In this document: one piece after another, positions 1-8,296 of the stretch
Position numbering within the stretch: the stretch's first letter is position 1
Layout: each line of letters begins with the position of its first letter
NCBI RefSeq assembly: GCF_014048475.1
Contig: NZ_NWUS01000002.1
Location: 310,001-374,000 of the forward strand
Direction of reading: 5' to 3'
Length of the DNA stretch: 64,000 nt
From: Bombella favorum
Lineage (GTDB): Bacteria > Pseudomonadota > Alphaproteobacteria > Acetobacterales > Acetobacteraceae
Notes under the pieces: generated by a model
Told to the model about the DNA's origin: nothing
Database searches by the model: none
The model's input: the letters and a program-made list of their open reading frames with translations, nothing else
Position numbers and translations under genes: made by a program

Positions 1-737
1 AGCGCAACCGTTCCGGCAGGAGTGCGGACATGCACCTTGCCCCCCAGCACAGCTGTACGAAGGTCAACATCCTGCGTGACACGCAGATTACGACCCTCAC
101 GCTTATAATAAGGGTCTTCAGCCACATGAATCTTCAGCAACACATCACCAGCAGGCCCGGGGCGACCATCCATACCAGGCTGCCCCGGCTGGCCTTTACC
201 CTTCAGCCGAAGGGTTTTGCCATCCTCAATACCGGCCGGAATGGCGACGGCAACCTCACGCCCACCACTAAGGCTGACCTCACGACGAGTTCCAAGGGCA
301 CACTCCTCCATGCTGATGCGCAACTCACCATGCAGGTCCTCACCCCGGCGGGGCCGGGAGGACCGAAAACCACCACCCCCGCCAAAAGCACCGAAAATAT
401 CCCCTAGGTCCTCGGGGTTGAAGCCACCGCCAGAGAATCCCCCAAAGCCGCCAAAACCACCAGCACCGGCACCAGCCCCACCGCCGAAGCCACCACCAAA
501 GGGGCCACGCACCTGACCATCCGCATCGATCTCGCCACGATCAAACTGGCCACGCTTTTCCTCGTCTCCAATAATCTCGTACGCCTTGCCGATCTCCTTG
601 AAGCGTTCCTCGGCCTTGGTATCACCGGGGTTACGATCAGGGTGATACTGCTTGACTAGCCGACGGTAGGCACTGCGGATTTCCTTTTCCGAAGCCGTAT
701 TGCTTACGCCAAGAACCTTATATGGGTCAGTCGCCAT
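1..737 (-). CDS. DnaJ-class co-chaperone, CbpA-like, 3' end cut by the window
   Basis: Translating the minus strand from the ATG at 735-737 gives a J domain (starts MATDPYKVLGV, HPD motif in KQYHPDRNPG), then a long Gly/Phe-rich linker and a DnaJ C-terminal substrate-binding domain that runs off the window start. No CxxCxGxG zinc-finger repeats are present between linker and C-terminal domain, so it is the CbpA/DJB type rather than canonical DnaJ. Family role: stimulates Hsp70 (DnaK) ATPase and delivers unfolded clients in the cytoplasm. The start overlaps the stop of the small upstream gene (TAATG), implying translational coupling. The C-terminus is missing only because the window ends. Confidence 0.9.
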   Translation of the reverse strand, partial: MATDPYKVLGVSNTASEKEIRSAYRRLVKQYHPDRNPGDTKAEERFKEIGKAYEIIGDEEKRGQFDRGEIDADGQVRGPFGGGFGGGAGAGAGGFGGFGGFSGGGFNPEDLGDIFGAFGGGGGFRSSRPRRGEDLHGELRISMEECALGTRREVSLSGGREVAVAIPAGIEDGKTLRLKGKGQPGQPGMDGRPGPAGDVLLKIHVAEDPYYKREGRNLRVTQDVDLRTAVLGGKVHVRTPAGTVA

Positions 738-895
738 TACTGTCCTGCATCCTCCAGATCCGTATCATCCAACAGGTCGATCAGCACGGCCAAAACCCTG
801 CTTTTGGAGTAGCCTTCTGCCTCCGCCTCCTTGATGAGAGTCCGCACCCGGGGGCGCAGAAAATCGGCGGCTGACTGTGCTGGCGTACCTGTCAT
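737..895 (-). CDS. small hypothetical protein coupled to the J-domain gene
   Basis: A 52-residue ORF reads from the ATG at 893-895 to a TAA at 737-739 whose last A is the first base of the downstream J-protein ATG. A GAAAGG Shine-Dalgarno sits 9 bases before the start. The protein is basic at its N-terminal half and ends in an acidic stretch (DLLDDTDLEDAGQ), with an amphipathic helix-like middle. I do not recognise the family. The tight overlap suggests it is made together with the co-chaperone and could modulate it, which is inference only. Alternatively it is a leader ORF that sets translation of the J protein. Confidence 0.65.
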   Translation of the reverse strand: MTGTPAQSAADFLRPRVRTLIKEAEAEGYSKSRVLAVLIDLLDDTDLEDAGQ

Positions 896-1014
896 GGGAA
901 AAACCTTTCTTTTCTAAAGAAGTGGTGTGCCTATAAGGTAAGGTCAATAGAAAACGAGGTTTTGCCTCTGCATTTCCCGCAACTCTACCCAACCTTACCG
1001 GAAGACAGTTCTCC

Positions 1015-1965
1015 ATGCCGCCTACTGACAGTCTCCCCCCTGCCAGAACACCCCGTCGGCTTATCATTACAGGCAGTGACAGCCGCTATTTTCCTCTGCT
1101 TCAAGAGCTCATTGCCTCTATTCGCCGCTTTCCAGCTCTGGAGCGGATAGACATTGCCTGCATTGATGGCGGGCTGACACAGTCGCAAAGTCTTCAGCTA
1201 GAGCAGCAAGGTCTTATTGTCCGCAGCCCGAAAGCCTTCCCCCATGTCTCACGCCGGGCACTCCGCAAACGACCCAATCTAGCCATTGAACTTTCTAAAA
1301 TGTGGCTGGATCAACTCTTCCCAACACACGATACGCTCGTCTGGATTGATGCGGACGCTTGGGTGCAGGACAGTCAGGCCGTAACCTTGCTCTTTCAAGC
1401 TGCTGAACAGACACCATACGCTTTGGCCATCACGCCGGAAATCTTCCTCCACAAGCCGCTCTTCCGGCTACGGTGGCTACCTTGCAACCTCGTACAACTC
1501 CGCTCCATCCTGTACAAAAATGCCCGCTTGGCACGGCTCCCCCGTTCGATCTGCCGCAGTATTGGCGTTCGCCCGACCCTCAATGCCGGTGTATTCGCTC
1601 TCTCCCGCATGGCCCCTCACTGGCCCCGGCTCCAGCACTGGCAAGGAGTGGCCCTGCGTCATGGCAAGATATTCAGCTCCGGCCAGCTTGCCATAGCTCT
1701 GACGAGCTATCATGAAGGCTATACTACTGCCCTAATGCCCGCCGGATGCAACTACCTAGGACCGTGGCAGACTGACCCACATACTGGCCTGCTCTGCGAT
1801 GTTACCTTCCCTCATAACCCTGTCGGGATCGTTCATCTTGCCGGCTATGACGCCATGCGGCTGGACCCGACCGTCACACTGGATGTCCCTGACCGGACGG
1901 GAAAGACACGTGCGCTTAATCTGCGCTTCAGCACGATGCAAGCCAGCCGTTCCGACTTAAACTAG
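1015..1965 (+). CDS. putative GT-A type glycosyltransferase
   Basis: A 316-residue protein. The N-terminal part looks like a Rossmann-type start (RRLIITGSDSRYF), followed around residues 110-115 by WIDADAW, a DxD motif typical of metal- and nucleotide-sugar-binding GT-A glycosyltransferases. No signal peptide or membrane segment is obvious, so it is probably cytoplasmic and acts on a lipid-linked or protein acceptor. A GGAAGA ribosome site lies about 10 bases before the ATG. It ends 15 bases before the convergent efflux lipoprotein gene. I do not recognise a characterised homologue; acceptor and sugar are unknown. Confidence 0.6.
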   Translation: MPPTDSLPPARTPRRLIITGSDSRYFPLLQELIASIRRFPALERIDIACIDGGLTQSQSLQLEQQGLIVRSPKAFPHVSRRALRKRPNLAIELSKMWLDQLFPTHDTLVWIDADAWVQDSQAVTLLFQAAEQTPYALAITPEIFLHKPLFRLRWLPCNLVQLRSILYKNARLARLPRSICRSIGVRPTLNAGVFALSRMAPHWPRLQHWQGVALRHGKIFSSGQLAIALTSYHEGYTTALMPAGCNYLGPWQTDPHTGLLCDVTFPHNPVGIVHLAGYDAMRLDPTVTLDVPDRTGKTRALNLRFSTMQASRSDLN

Positions 1966-1979
1966 AGCATCCCTCTGAC

Positions 1980-3488
1980 TTACCGGCTGAAGGCCCGCAG
2001 AATCATATCTCTGCTTTCATGCTGTTCCACCTTCAAGGTGGTGTTGGAAAGCTCCCGCCCCTGCCAGCCAGCACCAAAGGCAATATAAAGCGAAATGGCA
2101 TCATCCATGCGCTTACCCGTTGCCGACACTGCGGCCACCCGGCGGGACAAGTAGGTCTGCTGGGAGTTCAGAACATCCAGATAGCCCGTCAACCCGGCAG
2201 CATAGAGCTTACGGGCACGGGACAAGGCCAATCCAGCCTGCGTAGCGGCCTCCCGCTCTTCTCGCACAAGCTCATTATCCTGATGCCAGTCATCCAGGCT
2301 ATCTTCTACTTCCCGGAAGGCATTCAAAACAGTCTGGCGATATTGCAGGCGACTGGCCTCTGCCTCGCTTCTAGCTTGGGCAATCTGGGCACTATATTTG
2401 CCCCCGTGCAGGATAGGCAGAGACGCCATCATCATCACATTCCAACTCATCCCCCCAAGTTGAAAGGCCTGATAGGCAGCTGACGCATTGGGATTGAATG
2501 TCAGTGGAATACTGAAATTGGGATAAAGATTGGAAATCGTGATCCCGATGCGGGACACGCTGGCCGCATAACGCCGCTCAGCAGAGCGGATATCTGGCCG
2601 GTTGGTCAACACGGTTGAGGGGAGCATAGCCGGGAACGGCGGCAGGGTCGGAATAGGTTTACGTTCTTCTAGGTCGGGTTGCTCCTTACCGGGCATCTCA
2701 CCCATCAGCACATTAATGGCATGGATGAGCTGTTCCTGCCGTGCCCGCAAGGGGGGAAGGCGGGCCAACTCTGCATGTTCTTCTGTCCGGGATTGGGCAA
2801 TAGCCAAAGTATTACCGACACCGTTGTTGAAGAGCCGCTCCACCAGGTTAGTGCTGTCACGGGCTGTGCGAATGGAGTCCTCCGTCACGCTCATCCGTGT
2901 CTGGATGGTCCGCAGCTCAATATAATCTGTCACTAGCTGGCTTAACAAAGACAGAAGCAGCCCCCGCCGCTCCTCAATGCTAACCTCTACCAGCCTTTTA
3001 CGCTCCTGCACCTGCCGGGAGATATGACCAAAAATATCAATCTCCCAACTCGCCCGAGCACCATAGGTCAGCACAGACGCATGGGGGTGGTTGTTCGGAT
3101 TACCCGGGCGCAAGGGCCAGTTATCAACATTAATGGAGTAACGGCTGTCCCCTCCCCCGGCATTGGCATCTAACTGCGGATACCAATTGGACTGCGCTTG
3201 CCGGCGGATGGACTGCTCAGCCAATACATGCTCGGTTGCGACCTGAAGGTCGTAATTCCCCTTGATGGTCTGTTCGACCAGCCTATCCAGAACCGGGTCA
3301 TGGAACTGCGCCCACCAGTCTCGAAGATTAGCTTCCGTCTCGGCAATTTCTTCCTTCGTTGCCGGGTGGGGCTCACTAGTGAAATGGCCCGGCACCTTCA
3401 TCTTGTCCGGCTTATATTCCGGCCCGACCATGCAAGAGGTCAGGAAAAGGCAACTACTGATAGCAAGGGGAACAAACCGTTTCTTCAT
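1980..3488 (-). CDS. NodT-family RND/MFP efflux outer-membrane lipoprotein
   Basis: A 502-residue outer membrane factor. Residues 1-19 form a lipoprotein signal ending in LTSC (Cys19 lipidated), followed by MVGPEYKPD, the hallmark of the NodT/OprM subfamily. The rest shows the two OEP repeats of the TolC-like barrel and tunnel (for example NRPDIRSAERRYAAS and the C-terminal LNSQQTYLSRR). Function by family: trimeric exit duct spanning outer membrane and periplasm for drugs or aromatic acids. The start follows the stop of the membrane-fusion gene by one base, so it is the last gene of the aaeX-aaeA-OEP operon. Confidence 0.93.
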   Translation of the reverse strand: MKKRFVPLAISSCLFLTSCMVGPEYKPDKMKVPGHFTSEPHPATKEEIAETEANLRDWWAQFHDPVLDRLVEQTIKGNYDLQVATEHVLAEQSIRRQAQSNWYPQLDANAGGGDSRYSINVDNWPLRPGNPNNHPHASVLTYGARASWEIDIFGHISRQVQERKRLVEVSIEERRGLLLSLLSQLVTDYIELRTIQTRMSVTEDSIRTARDSTNLVERLFNNGVGNTLAIAQSRTEEHAELARLPPLRARQEQLIHAINVLMGEMPGKEQPDLEERKPIPTLPPFPAMLPSTVLTNRPDIRSAERRYAASVSRIGITISNLYPNFSIPLTFNPNASAAYQAFQLGGMSWNVMMMASLPILHGGKYSAQIAQARSEAEASRLQYRQTVLNAFREVEDSLDDWHQDNELVREEREAATQAGLALSRARKLYAAGLTGYLDVLNSQQTYLSRRVAAVSATGKRMDDAISLYIAFGAGWQGRELSNTTLKVEQHESRDMILRAFSR

Positions 3489-3489
3489 C

Positions 3490-4401
3490 TTACAGGTGAT
3501 CCTGCAACCATGTCGTTAGCAGGCCCCTGCCTCCGGCTTTTTCCTTCCCTACGGCCACGGTGGCTGTCATGCCAGCGGAAAGAATGACCTCCGGCGGCAT
3601 TTCATCAATCTCGATACGTACAGGAATACGCTGCGCCAGCCGCACCCACGTGAAGATCGGGTTTACGTCCGGCAGGCCAAGCCTATCCGACACACCGTTC
3701 GCATCATTAATACCTCGGCCTATACTGACCACATGCCCCTTGAGGATATGGCGGTAGCCCATCAGCTTGATGCGAGCCTTATCCCCAACATGCACGCCAT
3801 GCATCTTGGTTTCTTCAAAGTAACCATACACCCAATAGCTATTGGCATCGATCACAGCCATGCGGGACTGTCCGGCTGTCACATAGTCGCCAACACGCAG
3901 ATTGAGGTTAGTCACATATCCATCCACGGCAGAATAAACCGTAGAACGCTGAAGGTTCAGCAAGGCCGTATCCAAAGCGGACCGTGCTTCCTCCAGTCGG
4001 GCGCGGCGCACTTCCATCTCGGAGTCAAAGACGTCCTGTTCCTCCCGGGATACAACGCCTCCCAATCCACGCCGCCGCTTCGCATTCAGGACACTCAGCT
4101 TGTAATCTTCCGTAACACCAGCAAGACGGGCTCTAGCCTCATCAATCCTGAGTTTGAAACGCAGCGGATCAATCGTGAAAAGTGGATCACCTTTATGGAC
4201 AAACTGGTTATCCACGACAGGGACAGAAACAACCGTTCCAGACACTTCAGGAGTCGCCGTAACGACATAGACACGTACCCGGCCATCACGTGTCCAAGGG
4301 TCAAGGACATATAGGTCCCATACGACGTATCCCAGCCCAATGGCCAGTGCGATGATGATCAATGTCAGTATTGGGCGTAAGAGACGCCGGAACCAGTTCA
4401 T
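3490..4401 (-). CDS. HlyD-family membrane fusion protein, AaeA-like
   Basis: A 303-residue periplasmic adaptor: short N-terminal tail, one transmembrane anchor (about residues 10-30), a biotinyl-lipoyl-like half motif (VSVPVVDNQFVHKGDPLF), a short coiled-coil hairpin, and the second lipoyl half with NLNLRVGDYVTAGQ, as in AaeA/EmrA. Such adaptors link an inner membrane pump to an outer membrane factor. It sits between an AaeX-like small protein and the NodT lipoprotein in one operon, with a GGTGGAG ribosome site before its ATG. In AaeAB-type systems the pump is a FUSC (AaeB) protein, and none is encoded beside it here. Confidence 0.9.
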   Translation of the reverse strand: MNWFRRLLRPILTLIIIALAIGLGYVVWDLYVLDPWTRDGRVRVYVVTATPEVSGTVVSVPVVDNQFVHKGDPLFTIDPLRFKLRIDEARARLAGVTEDYKLSVLNAKRRRGLGGVVSREEQDVFDSEMEVRRARLEEARSALDTALLNLQRSTVYSAVDGYVTNLNLRVGDYVTAGQSRMAVIDANSYWVYGYFEETKMHGVHVGDKARIKLMGYRHILKGHVVSIGRGINDANGVSDRLGLPDVNPIFTWVRLAQRIPVRIEIDEMPPEVILSAGMTATVAVGKEKAGGRGLLTTWLQDHL

Positions 4402-4415
4402 ACCCCCGCTCCACC

Positions 4416-4613
4416 TCAGACGAAAATAACCAGCAGACAGAGAACACAGACGTATAGGGCGATCTCAAACAAAGCGACATGCCAAAACCAGCCCAGCGCA
4501 CCAAGACGCCAAAGCCCGTAACGCAGAGCCAGTGTCACCAGCACAGCACAAACGGCATAAACAGCTATGGGAGAAACAAACACACCACAGAGGCTGACTT
4601 CCGAAAGCATCAT
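4416..4613 (-). CDS. AaeX-like DUF1656 small membrane protein
   Basis: About 65 residues with two hydrophobic segments; the opening MMLSEVSLCGVFVSPIAVY matches the DUF1656/AaeX pattern (ExSxxGVFxxP). I chose the ATG at 4613 because a GGGGG stretch lies 9 bases upstream and family members start just before this motif; an in-frame ATG at 4643 would add ten unrelated residues. These proteins accompany aromatic-acid efflux pumps in the inner membrane, though their exact role is unclear. It opens the three-gene efflux operon, and the adaptor gene follows after 14 bases. Confidence 0.8.
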   Translation of the reverse strand: MMLSEVSLCGVFVSPIAVYAVCAVLVTLALRYGLWRLGALGWFWHVALFEIALYVCVLCLLVIFV

Positions 4614-4955
4614 ACGCCGCATCCCCCGAAAGACCGGGACCATGCGGGTGATGTATCTGACGCTATGCTCACATTGCTCCCCATCGCACCTGCAAAAGGT
4701 CTGGTGTTCATCCAGACAGGTCGGTTCTTCGTTTTATCGAAGGTACCATACCGGACTTCCACCTGAGAGACAGCACGAAATGCCATCAATCCACCGTCCT
4801 GCTTCCAGCCATAGGGGGAAACAGCCTGCGCTGCTCCGCACCATCACTTACAGGCCCCCAATCCGAGCAGAATCGCACCGAAAAAAACAGCCCATGGCAG
4901 AAGCGGCCCCTGAAGGCCGCTTCTTTTCTCTCATACGTCGATGGAACCGGTAAAA
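4614..4955. other. gap upstream of the efflux operon, no FUSC pump found
   Basis: This 340-base stretch separates the efflux operon from the next minus-strand gene. It should contain the operon promoter and it holds a terminator-like hairpin near 4900-4923. I looked for the pump gene (AaeB/FUSC) or a remnant on both strands and saw none; the only minus-strand ORF is a 58-codon frame without family features. Confidence 0.6.
4900..4927. terminator. hairpin terminator downstream of the holin-like gene
   Basis: Arms GAAGCGGCC (4900-4908) and GGCCGCTTC (4915-4923) enclose a 6-base loop. On the plus strand the stem is followed by TTTT; on the minus strand a T7 run lies about 11 bases beyond. It most likely ends the minus-strand membrane protein gene that stops at 4956. 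Confidence 0.5.
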
Positions 4956-5399
4956 TCACTTTTTCCGGCGTGTAAAAGCCCCTTTAGCAAAACGCCAGGC
5001 ATGCCCACCAAGGGTACGCCCCACCGGCCCACTAGCGAGACCCAGCAGGGATGTCAGAGCGAAATTCTGCTTCAGTTCATGGAGCTTCCTATCCCGCTCC
5101 ATACGAGCGCGCTCCTCCGCAGTGCCAGTATGACCAGCACGCAGTGCCAGAAGCAGGAAGATAACAACAAACAGGATATCAATCCCCAGCACGCAGGTCG
5201 CAGACAGCAGAAGGCCCAAATGACAAACCTGCCGGAAAAACGCCCAGAATACCCAATGGAGCGTGACAGCCGCAAAAGCGAGAAACACGAGTGCTACAAC
5301 AAGAAAGCACAACCGGATTCCATGCCGCTTTGCACATTCCTTGAAAATCTTTCCCTGGGCAGCAAGCACTGCCTGCCCAAGTTCCAGTAGACCATTCAT
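4956..5399 (-). CDS. two-helix membrane protein of unknown function (holin-superfamily-like)
   Basis: A 147-residue protein: an amphipathic N-terminus (MNGLLELGQAVLAAQ), two transmembrane helices (about 28-55 and 58-88), then a basic and acidic helix (EERARMERDRKLHELKQ) and a Gly-rich tail ending in RRKK. This layout resembles the DUF1469/phage-holin-III-like membrane proteins common in bacterial chromosomes, but the match is by shape only. It stands alone between the efflux operon and a divergent gene. No phage genes are nearby, so a real holin role is unlikely; a cell-envelope role is a guess. Confidence 0.6.
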   Translation of the reverse strand: MNGLLELGQAVLAAQGKIFKECAKRHGIRLCFLVVALVFLAFAAVTLHWVFWAFFRQVCHLGLLLSATCVLGIDILFVVIFLLLALRAGHTGTAEERARMERDRKLHELKQNFALTSLLGLASGPVGRTLGGHAWRFAKGAFTRRKK

Positions 5400-5749
5400 G
5401 ATACGACTGCTGCCCTTCCAAATTTACGAAACACTAAGGCTCATGCCGAAAAGAAGACAGAACGCACCCTTTCGCAGGCCATCGCCCCATGTATAGCACC
5501 ACACGAAAAAAAGCCAAAGTACCCCTCTTATATGAAGAAGAGGCCCTCGACCAAAATCAAGCTAATACACCCCTTCTATTGTACCCTCAAAAAAAGGCAT
5601 AAAGATGTCTTATTTCGTTTCTCATCATCATCTGTAACGAAGTTTCAAGAATCACTATGTAATAAGCTCTCGTATCCGCCAGTCTCCTAAACCGACCTTT
5701 CCTTGGTTCACACTGCCACCTCAACAGTCTGTACGGTGCCGCACACGTT
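5400..5749. other. 350-base intergenic region between divergent genes
   Basis: AT-richer than its flanks, with runs of A and T. It must carry promoters for the leftward membrane protein and the rightward binding protein. An inverted repeat (CCTCTT near 5521 with AAGAGG) is present, without a T run that would make it a clear terminator. I see no convincing RNA gene or ORF. Confidence 0.4.
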
Positions 5750-6877
5750 ATGAGAATATCCCGCTCCCGGAACTACCCAAGCCCCTCCTCCGACAGAAAC
5801 CGCCGCCTATTCAACGTTATTATTGCGGCCGTTCACCTAATCGGAACACTCTTTGGAAAAGGTCGTCACTCTATCTGCCACTTATCAGCATACTGCCTGT
5901 TTCTTGCCGCTATGGCGGGTGCTGCCTCCCTTTTAGCCCCCACCGCTACAGCCAACACACAGACAGACTCCCTCCCTCAGGGGAAAACATATTATTGGGC
6001 TATCCCGGAGCAGAAACTCGTTGGCCCAGTCCTACGCAGCTCCAGCTCCCTAGAGCTCAAATTCCTAGGCCGTGAAGATCGAGGACTGGACGAAATAGAG
6101 CAGCAGTCTCTCGCTTACCCGCAAACCATTCAGGCCATCATGCTGGACAGCACGGAGTCGGCCATCGCCTGTGCACGCTCATGGCTACAGCCCCTGCACA
6201 CGCTAGACCGATGCGGCCAACCAGCTGGTTTCTTCCGCAATATCCTCTTCCGGGACACATCCCGCGTCACATCACCACCACACTGGACAACCCTATGGGA
6301 TGTTGCCCGCTATCCTGGCCAGCGGACCTTCTTCCGAGGGCCCCGCATGACACTGGAAATCGCCCTTCTGGCCGATAACGTCCCCCCCAGTAAAATCTAT
6401 GCCGAACTTTCTACCAATGCCGGAATCGACCGTGCCTTCCATAAGCTCAACCAGTTGAGGCCTTATATCGTCTGGTGGCACTCCCCTACCGATGCCCAAC
6501 GCATCCTACAGAGACAGACCGTCCTGATGGGGGTCATCCCCGGTGCCATCATTCTCTCCCCCCAGACGAAAGACACACTTACACGGCCCTATCAACCGGA
6601 CATGAACCATATTCTTTATAGCCCCGCCGTATGGGGCATTCCCGCAACACTCCCACCCGAAAAGACCGATGAGACACGTGCTATTCTTCTGCGCAATCCG
6701 CCTCATCTTCCCTATCTTCCCGATACTTTACCCGCCGAATCACTTGAAATCAGCGACAATTTCTGGGCAACACATGCGCTGCTGCTGAGTGAACGCTTTA
6801 ACGCATGGCTCACTCGCTCCACGCCCCCGTGCCATTCCTCCTCTATGCCATCGATGATGGAGACGCCCCAAAGATGA
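5750..6877 (+). CDS. orphan PotD-like extracellular solute-binding protein
   Basis: A 375-residue exported protein with a long, basic N-terminus and a hydrophobic segment ending in ATANTQ, a probable signal peptide. The segment [11 protein letters not shown]...[18 protein letters not shown] (about residues 180-215) and VWWHS...[10 protein letters not shown] follow the pattern of polyamine-type binding proteins (PotD/PotF, SBP family 1). Such proteins hand substrate to an ABC permease in the inner membrane, but no permease or ATPase gene is adjacent. The start is uncertain, since in-frame ATGs further in would shorten the n-region. Its stop overlaps the next start (ATGA), so the two are co-translated. 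Confidence 0.7.
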   Translation: MRISRSRNYPSPSSDRNRRLFNVIIAAVHLIGTLFGKGRHSICHLSAYCLFLAAMAGAASLLAPTATANTQTDSLPQGKTYYWAIPEQKLVGPVLRSSSSLELKFLGREDRGLDEIEQQSLAYPQTIQAIMLDSTESAIACARSWLQPLHTLDRCGQPAGFFRNILFRDTSRVTSPPHWTTLWDVARYPGQRTFFRGPRMTLEIALLADNVPPSKIYAELSTNAGIDRAFHKLNQLRPYIVWWHSPTDAQRILQRQTVLMGVIPGAIILSPQTKDTLTRPYQPDMNHILYSPAVWGIPATLPPEKTDETRAILLRNPPHLPYLPDTLPAESLEISDNFWATHALLLSERFNAWLTRSTPPCHSSSMPSMMETPQR

Positions 6878-7368
6878 CAGACCCTCTTCCCTTCTGGCAG
6901 ACTACTTCCTTACAAGACATGACACCCAGCCAGTGGGAATCGCTCTGTGATGGCTGCGGCCGCTGCTGCCTAAACAAACTGCGTGATGAGGATACAGACG
7001 AAATCATCTGGACTGATGTCTCCTGCCGCCTGCTCGACACACAGACCTGCCGCTGCACCAATTATGAACGACGCCAGAGGAAAGTCCCGGACTGCATTTC
7101 CCTCACCCCTGCCATTCTAGAAGAAGTCGACTGGCTCCCACCAAGCTGCGCTTATCGTCTCCTACGGGATGGATTTGACCTGCCAGACTGGCACCCCCTC
7201 CGTACCGGGACAAGCGATAGCGTCATAAAGGCAGGAGCCTCGGCCAGTGGACGCTGCATCAGCGAGCGGCGGGCTGGAATGCTGGAAGACCACATTACCG
7301 ACTGGCCCGGAAGCTGGCCTGAAAATGCGCCCCCCTGCATTGTGCACCATAAGCATGACAATAGCTGA
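6874..7368 (+). CDS. YcgN/YkgJ-family cysteine-cluster protein (UPF0260)
   Basis: A 164-residue protein starting [13 protein letters not shown]. The CDGCGRCC cluster at residues 25-32 and later conserved cysteines ([18 protein letters not shown]) match the UPF0260 family, which probably binds zinc or an Fe-S cluster. The function is unknown. I moved the start from 6805 to 6874 because family members begin just before FWQ and because the ATG overlaps the TGA of the preceding gene. It is followed after six bases by the YgjP-like gene, so the three form one likely operon. Confidence 0.85.
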   Translation: MTDPLPFWQTTSLQDMTPSQWESLCDGCGRCCLNKLRDEDTDEIIWTDVSCRLLDTQTCRCTNYERRQRKVPDCISLTPAILEEVDWLPPSCAYRLLRDGFDLPDWHPLRTGTSDSVIKAGASASGRCISERRAGMLEDHITDWPGSWPENAPPCIVHHKHDNS

Positions 7369-7374
7369 CCCTTC

Positions 7375-8046
7375 ATGCTGAGTCCGCCTGTTCTCTGGCG
7401 TGTATCTTCACGGGCACGGCGAATTATCCTTCGTCTGGATATTCGCAAACGGGCCATCATCGTTACTCTACCTGCCGGAGTAACCCGTCAGCAGGGTATG
7501 CGCTTCCTGCAAAGCCAATCCCAATGGCTGACACAGGCCATGTCAGAGCTGCCTCTCTCTGCCATAGAGCAAGGGCAAATATGGTTAGAGGGACAGTCCA
7601 TCTCCATTCTCCCCACTACTACGCTGGATGGACGCACACGCCTGACAGACAACGGACTACATATCGGCCACCCGCCCGAAGAACACCCTCGTTATCTCTC
7701 CGCCTTCCTGAAGCGTCGGGCAGAAAGAATTTTTCCGTCCCTCTTCCAGCAAGAAAGCCTCAGAATGGGTGCTTCACCGGCAAAGCTCACCCTGCGTGAT
7801 GTCAAAAGCCGCTGGGGGAGCTGCACAAAGCAAGGCCGCATCATGCTCAGCTGGCGGCTCATCATGGCTCCGCCGGACATTTACACTTATGTGATGGTGC
7901 ATGAGCTTGCCCATCTCAGCCATTTCAATCACGGGCCAGATTTCTGGGCTCTTGTGGACCAATATGCCCCGGGCGGACAGCTAGGGCGTAAAAAAGCTGA
8001 AAAATGGCTCTCGCAGAATGGTGCTCATTTATTGGCCATGATATAG
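7375..8046 (+). CDS. YgjP-like (DUF45) zinc metalloprotease
   Basis: A 223-residue protein with the DUF45/YgjP signature: the SRWGSC segment about residue 145, and an HELAH zinc motif near residues 176-180 followed by HFNHGPDFW, whose later His would be the third metal ligand. Members are cytoplasmic SprT/WLM-like gluzincins; E. coli YgjP has been linked to UTP pyrophosphatase activity, so the true substrate is open. The ATG at 7375 lies six bases after the UPF0260 gene. The gene ends 16 bases before a tRNA-Leu. Confidence 0.88.
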   Translation: MLSPPVLWRVSSRARRIILRLDIRKRAIIVTLPAGVTRQQGMRFLQSQSQWLTQAMSELPLSAIEQGQIWLEGQSISILPTTTLDGRTRLTDNGLHIGHPPEEHPRYLSAFLKRRAERIFPSLFQQESLRMGASPAKLTLRDVKSRWGSCTKQGRIMLSWRLIMAPPDIYTYVMVHELAHLSHFNHGPDFWALVDQYAPGGQLGRKKAEKWLSQNGAHLLAMI

Positions 8047-8062
8047 ACACACCATTCCCTGT

Positions 8063-8149
8063 GCGCGCTTGGCGGAATGGTAGACGCACGAGACTTAAAA
8101 TCTCGAGTTCGGTTAGAACGTGCGGGTTCAAGTCCCGCAGCGCGCACCA
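8063..8149 (+). tRNA. tRNA-Leu (anticodon TAA)
   Basis: The acceptor strands GCGCGCT (8063-8069) and AGCGCGC (8139-8145) pair fully, followed by discriminator A and an encoded CCA. The anticodon arm CGAGA-CTTAAAA-TCTCG gives anticodon TAA (leucine UUA/UUG). A long class II variable arm (GTTCGG...AACG) and the T arm GCGGG-TTCAAGT-CCCGC confirm tRNA-Leu. Confidence 0.96.
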
Positions 8150-8296
8150 CGGGCTTCCTTTTCCTAGCCTATACCGTTGCATTTCTGCTCGTCACCACCC
8201 TATCCTCCTGTAAAAGCGTATCTGTCTGGTCCCAGTGCCTGATTGATCTCACAATCTCTTTGCAGACCTGCTCCGTCCAGCAGAGTAAGGAACGTC

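Noticed and set aside
4610-4786. 58-codon minus-strand frame in the gap upstream of the aaeX-like gene
   Set aside because: No relation to the FUSC pump and no conserved motifs; it overlaps the aaeX start region.
4956-5399. phage holin
   Set aside because: Two-helix layout is holin-like but there is no endolysin or other phage gene nearby.
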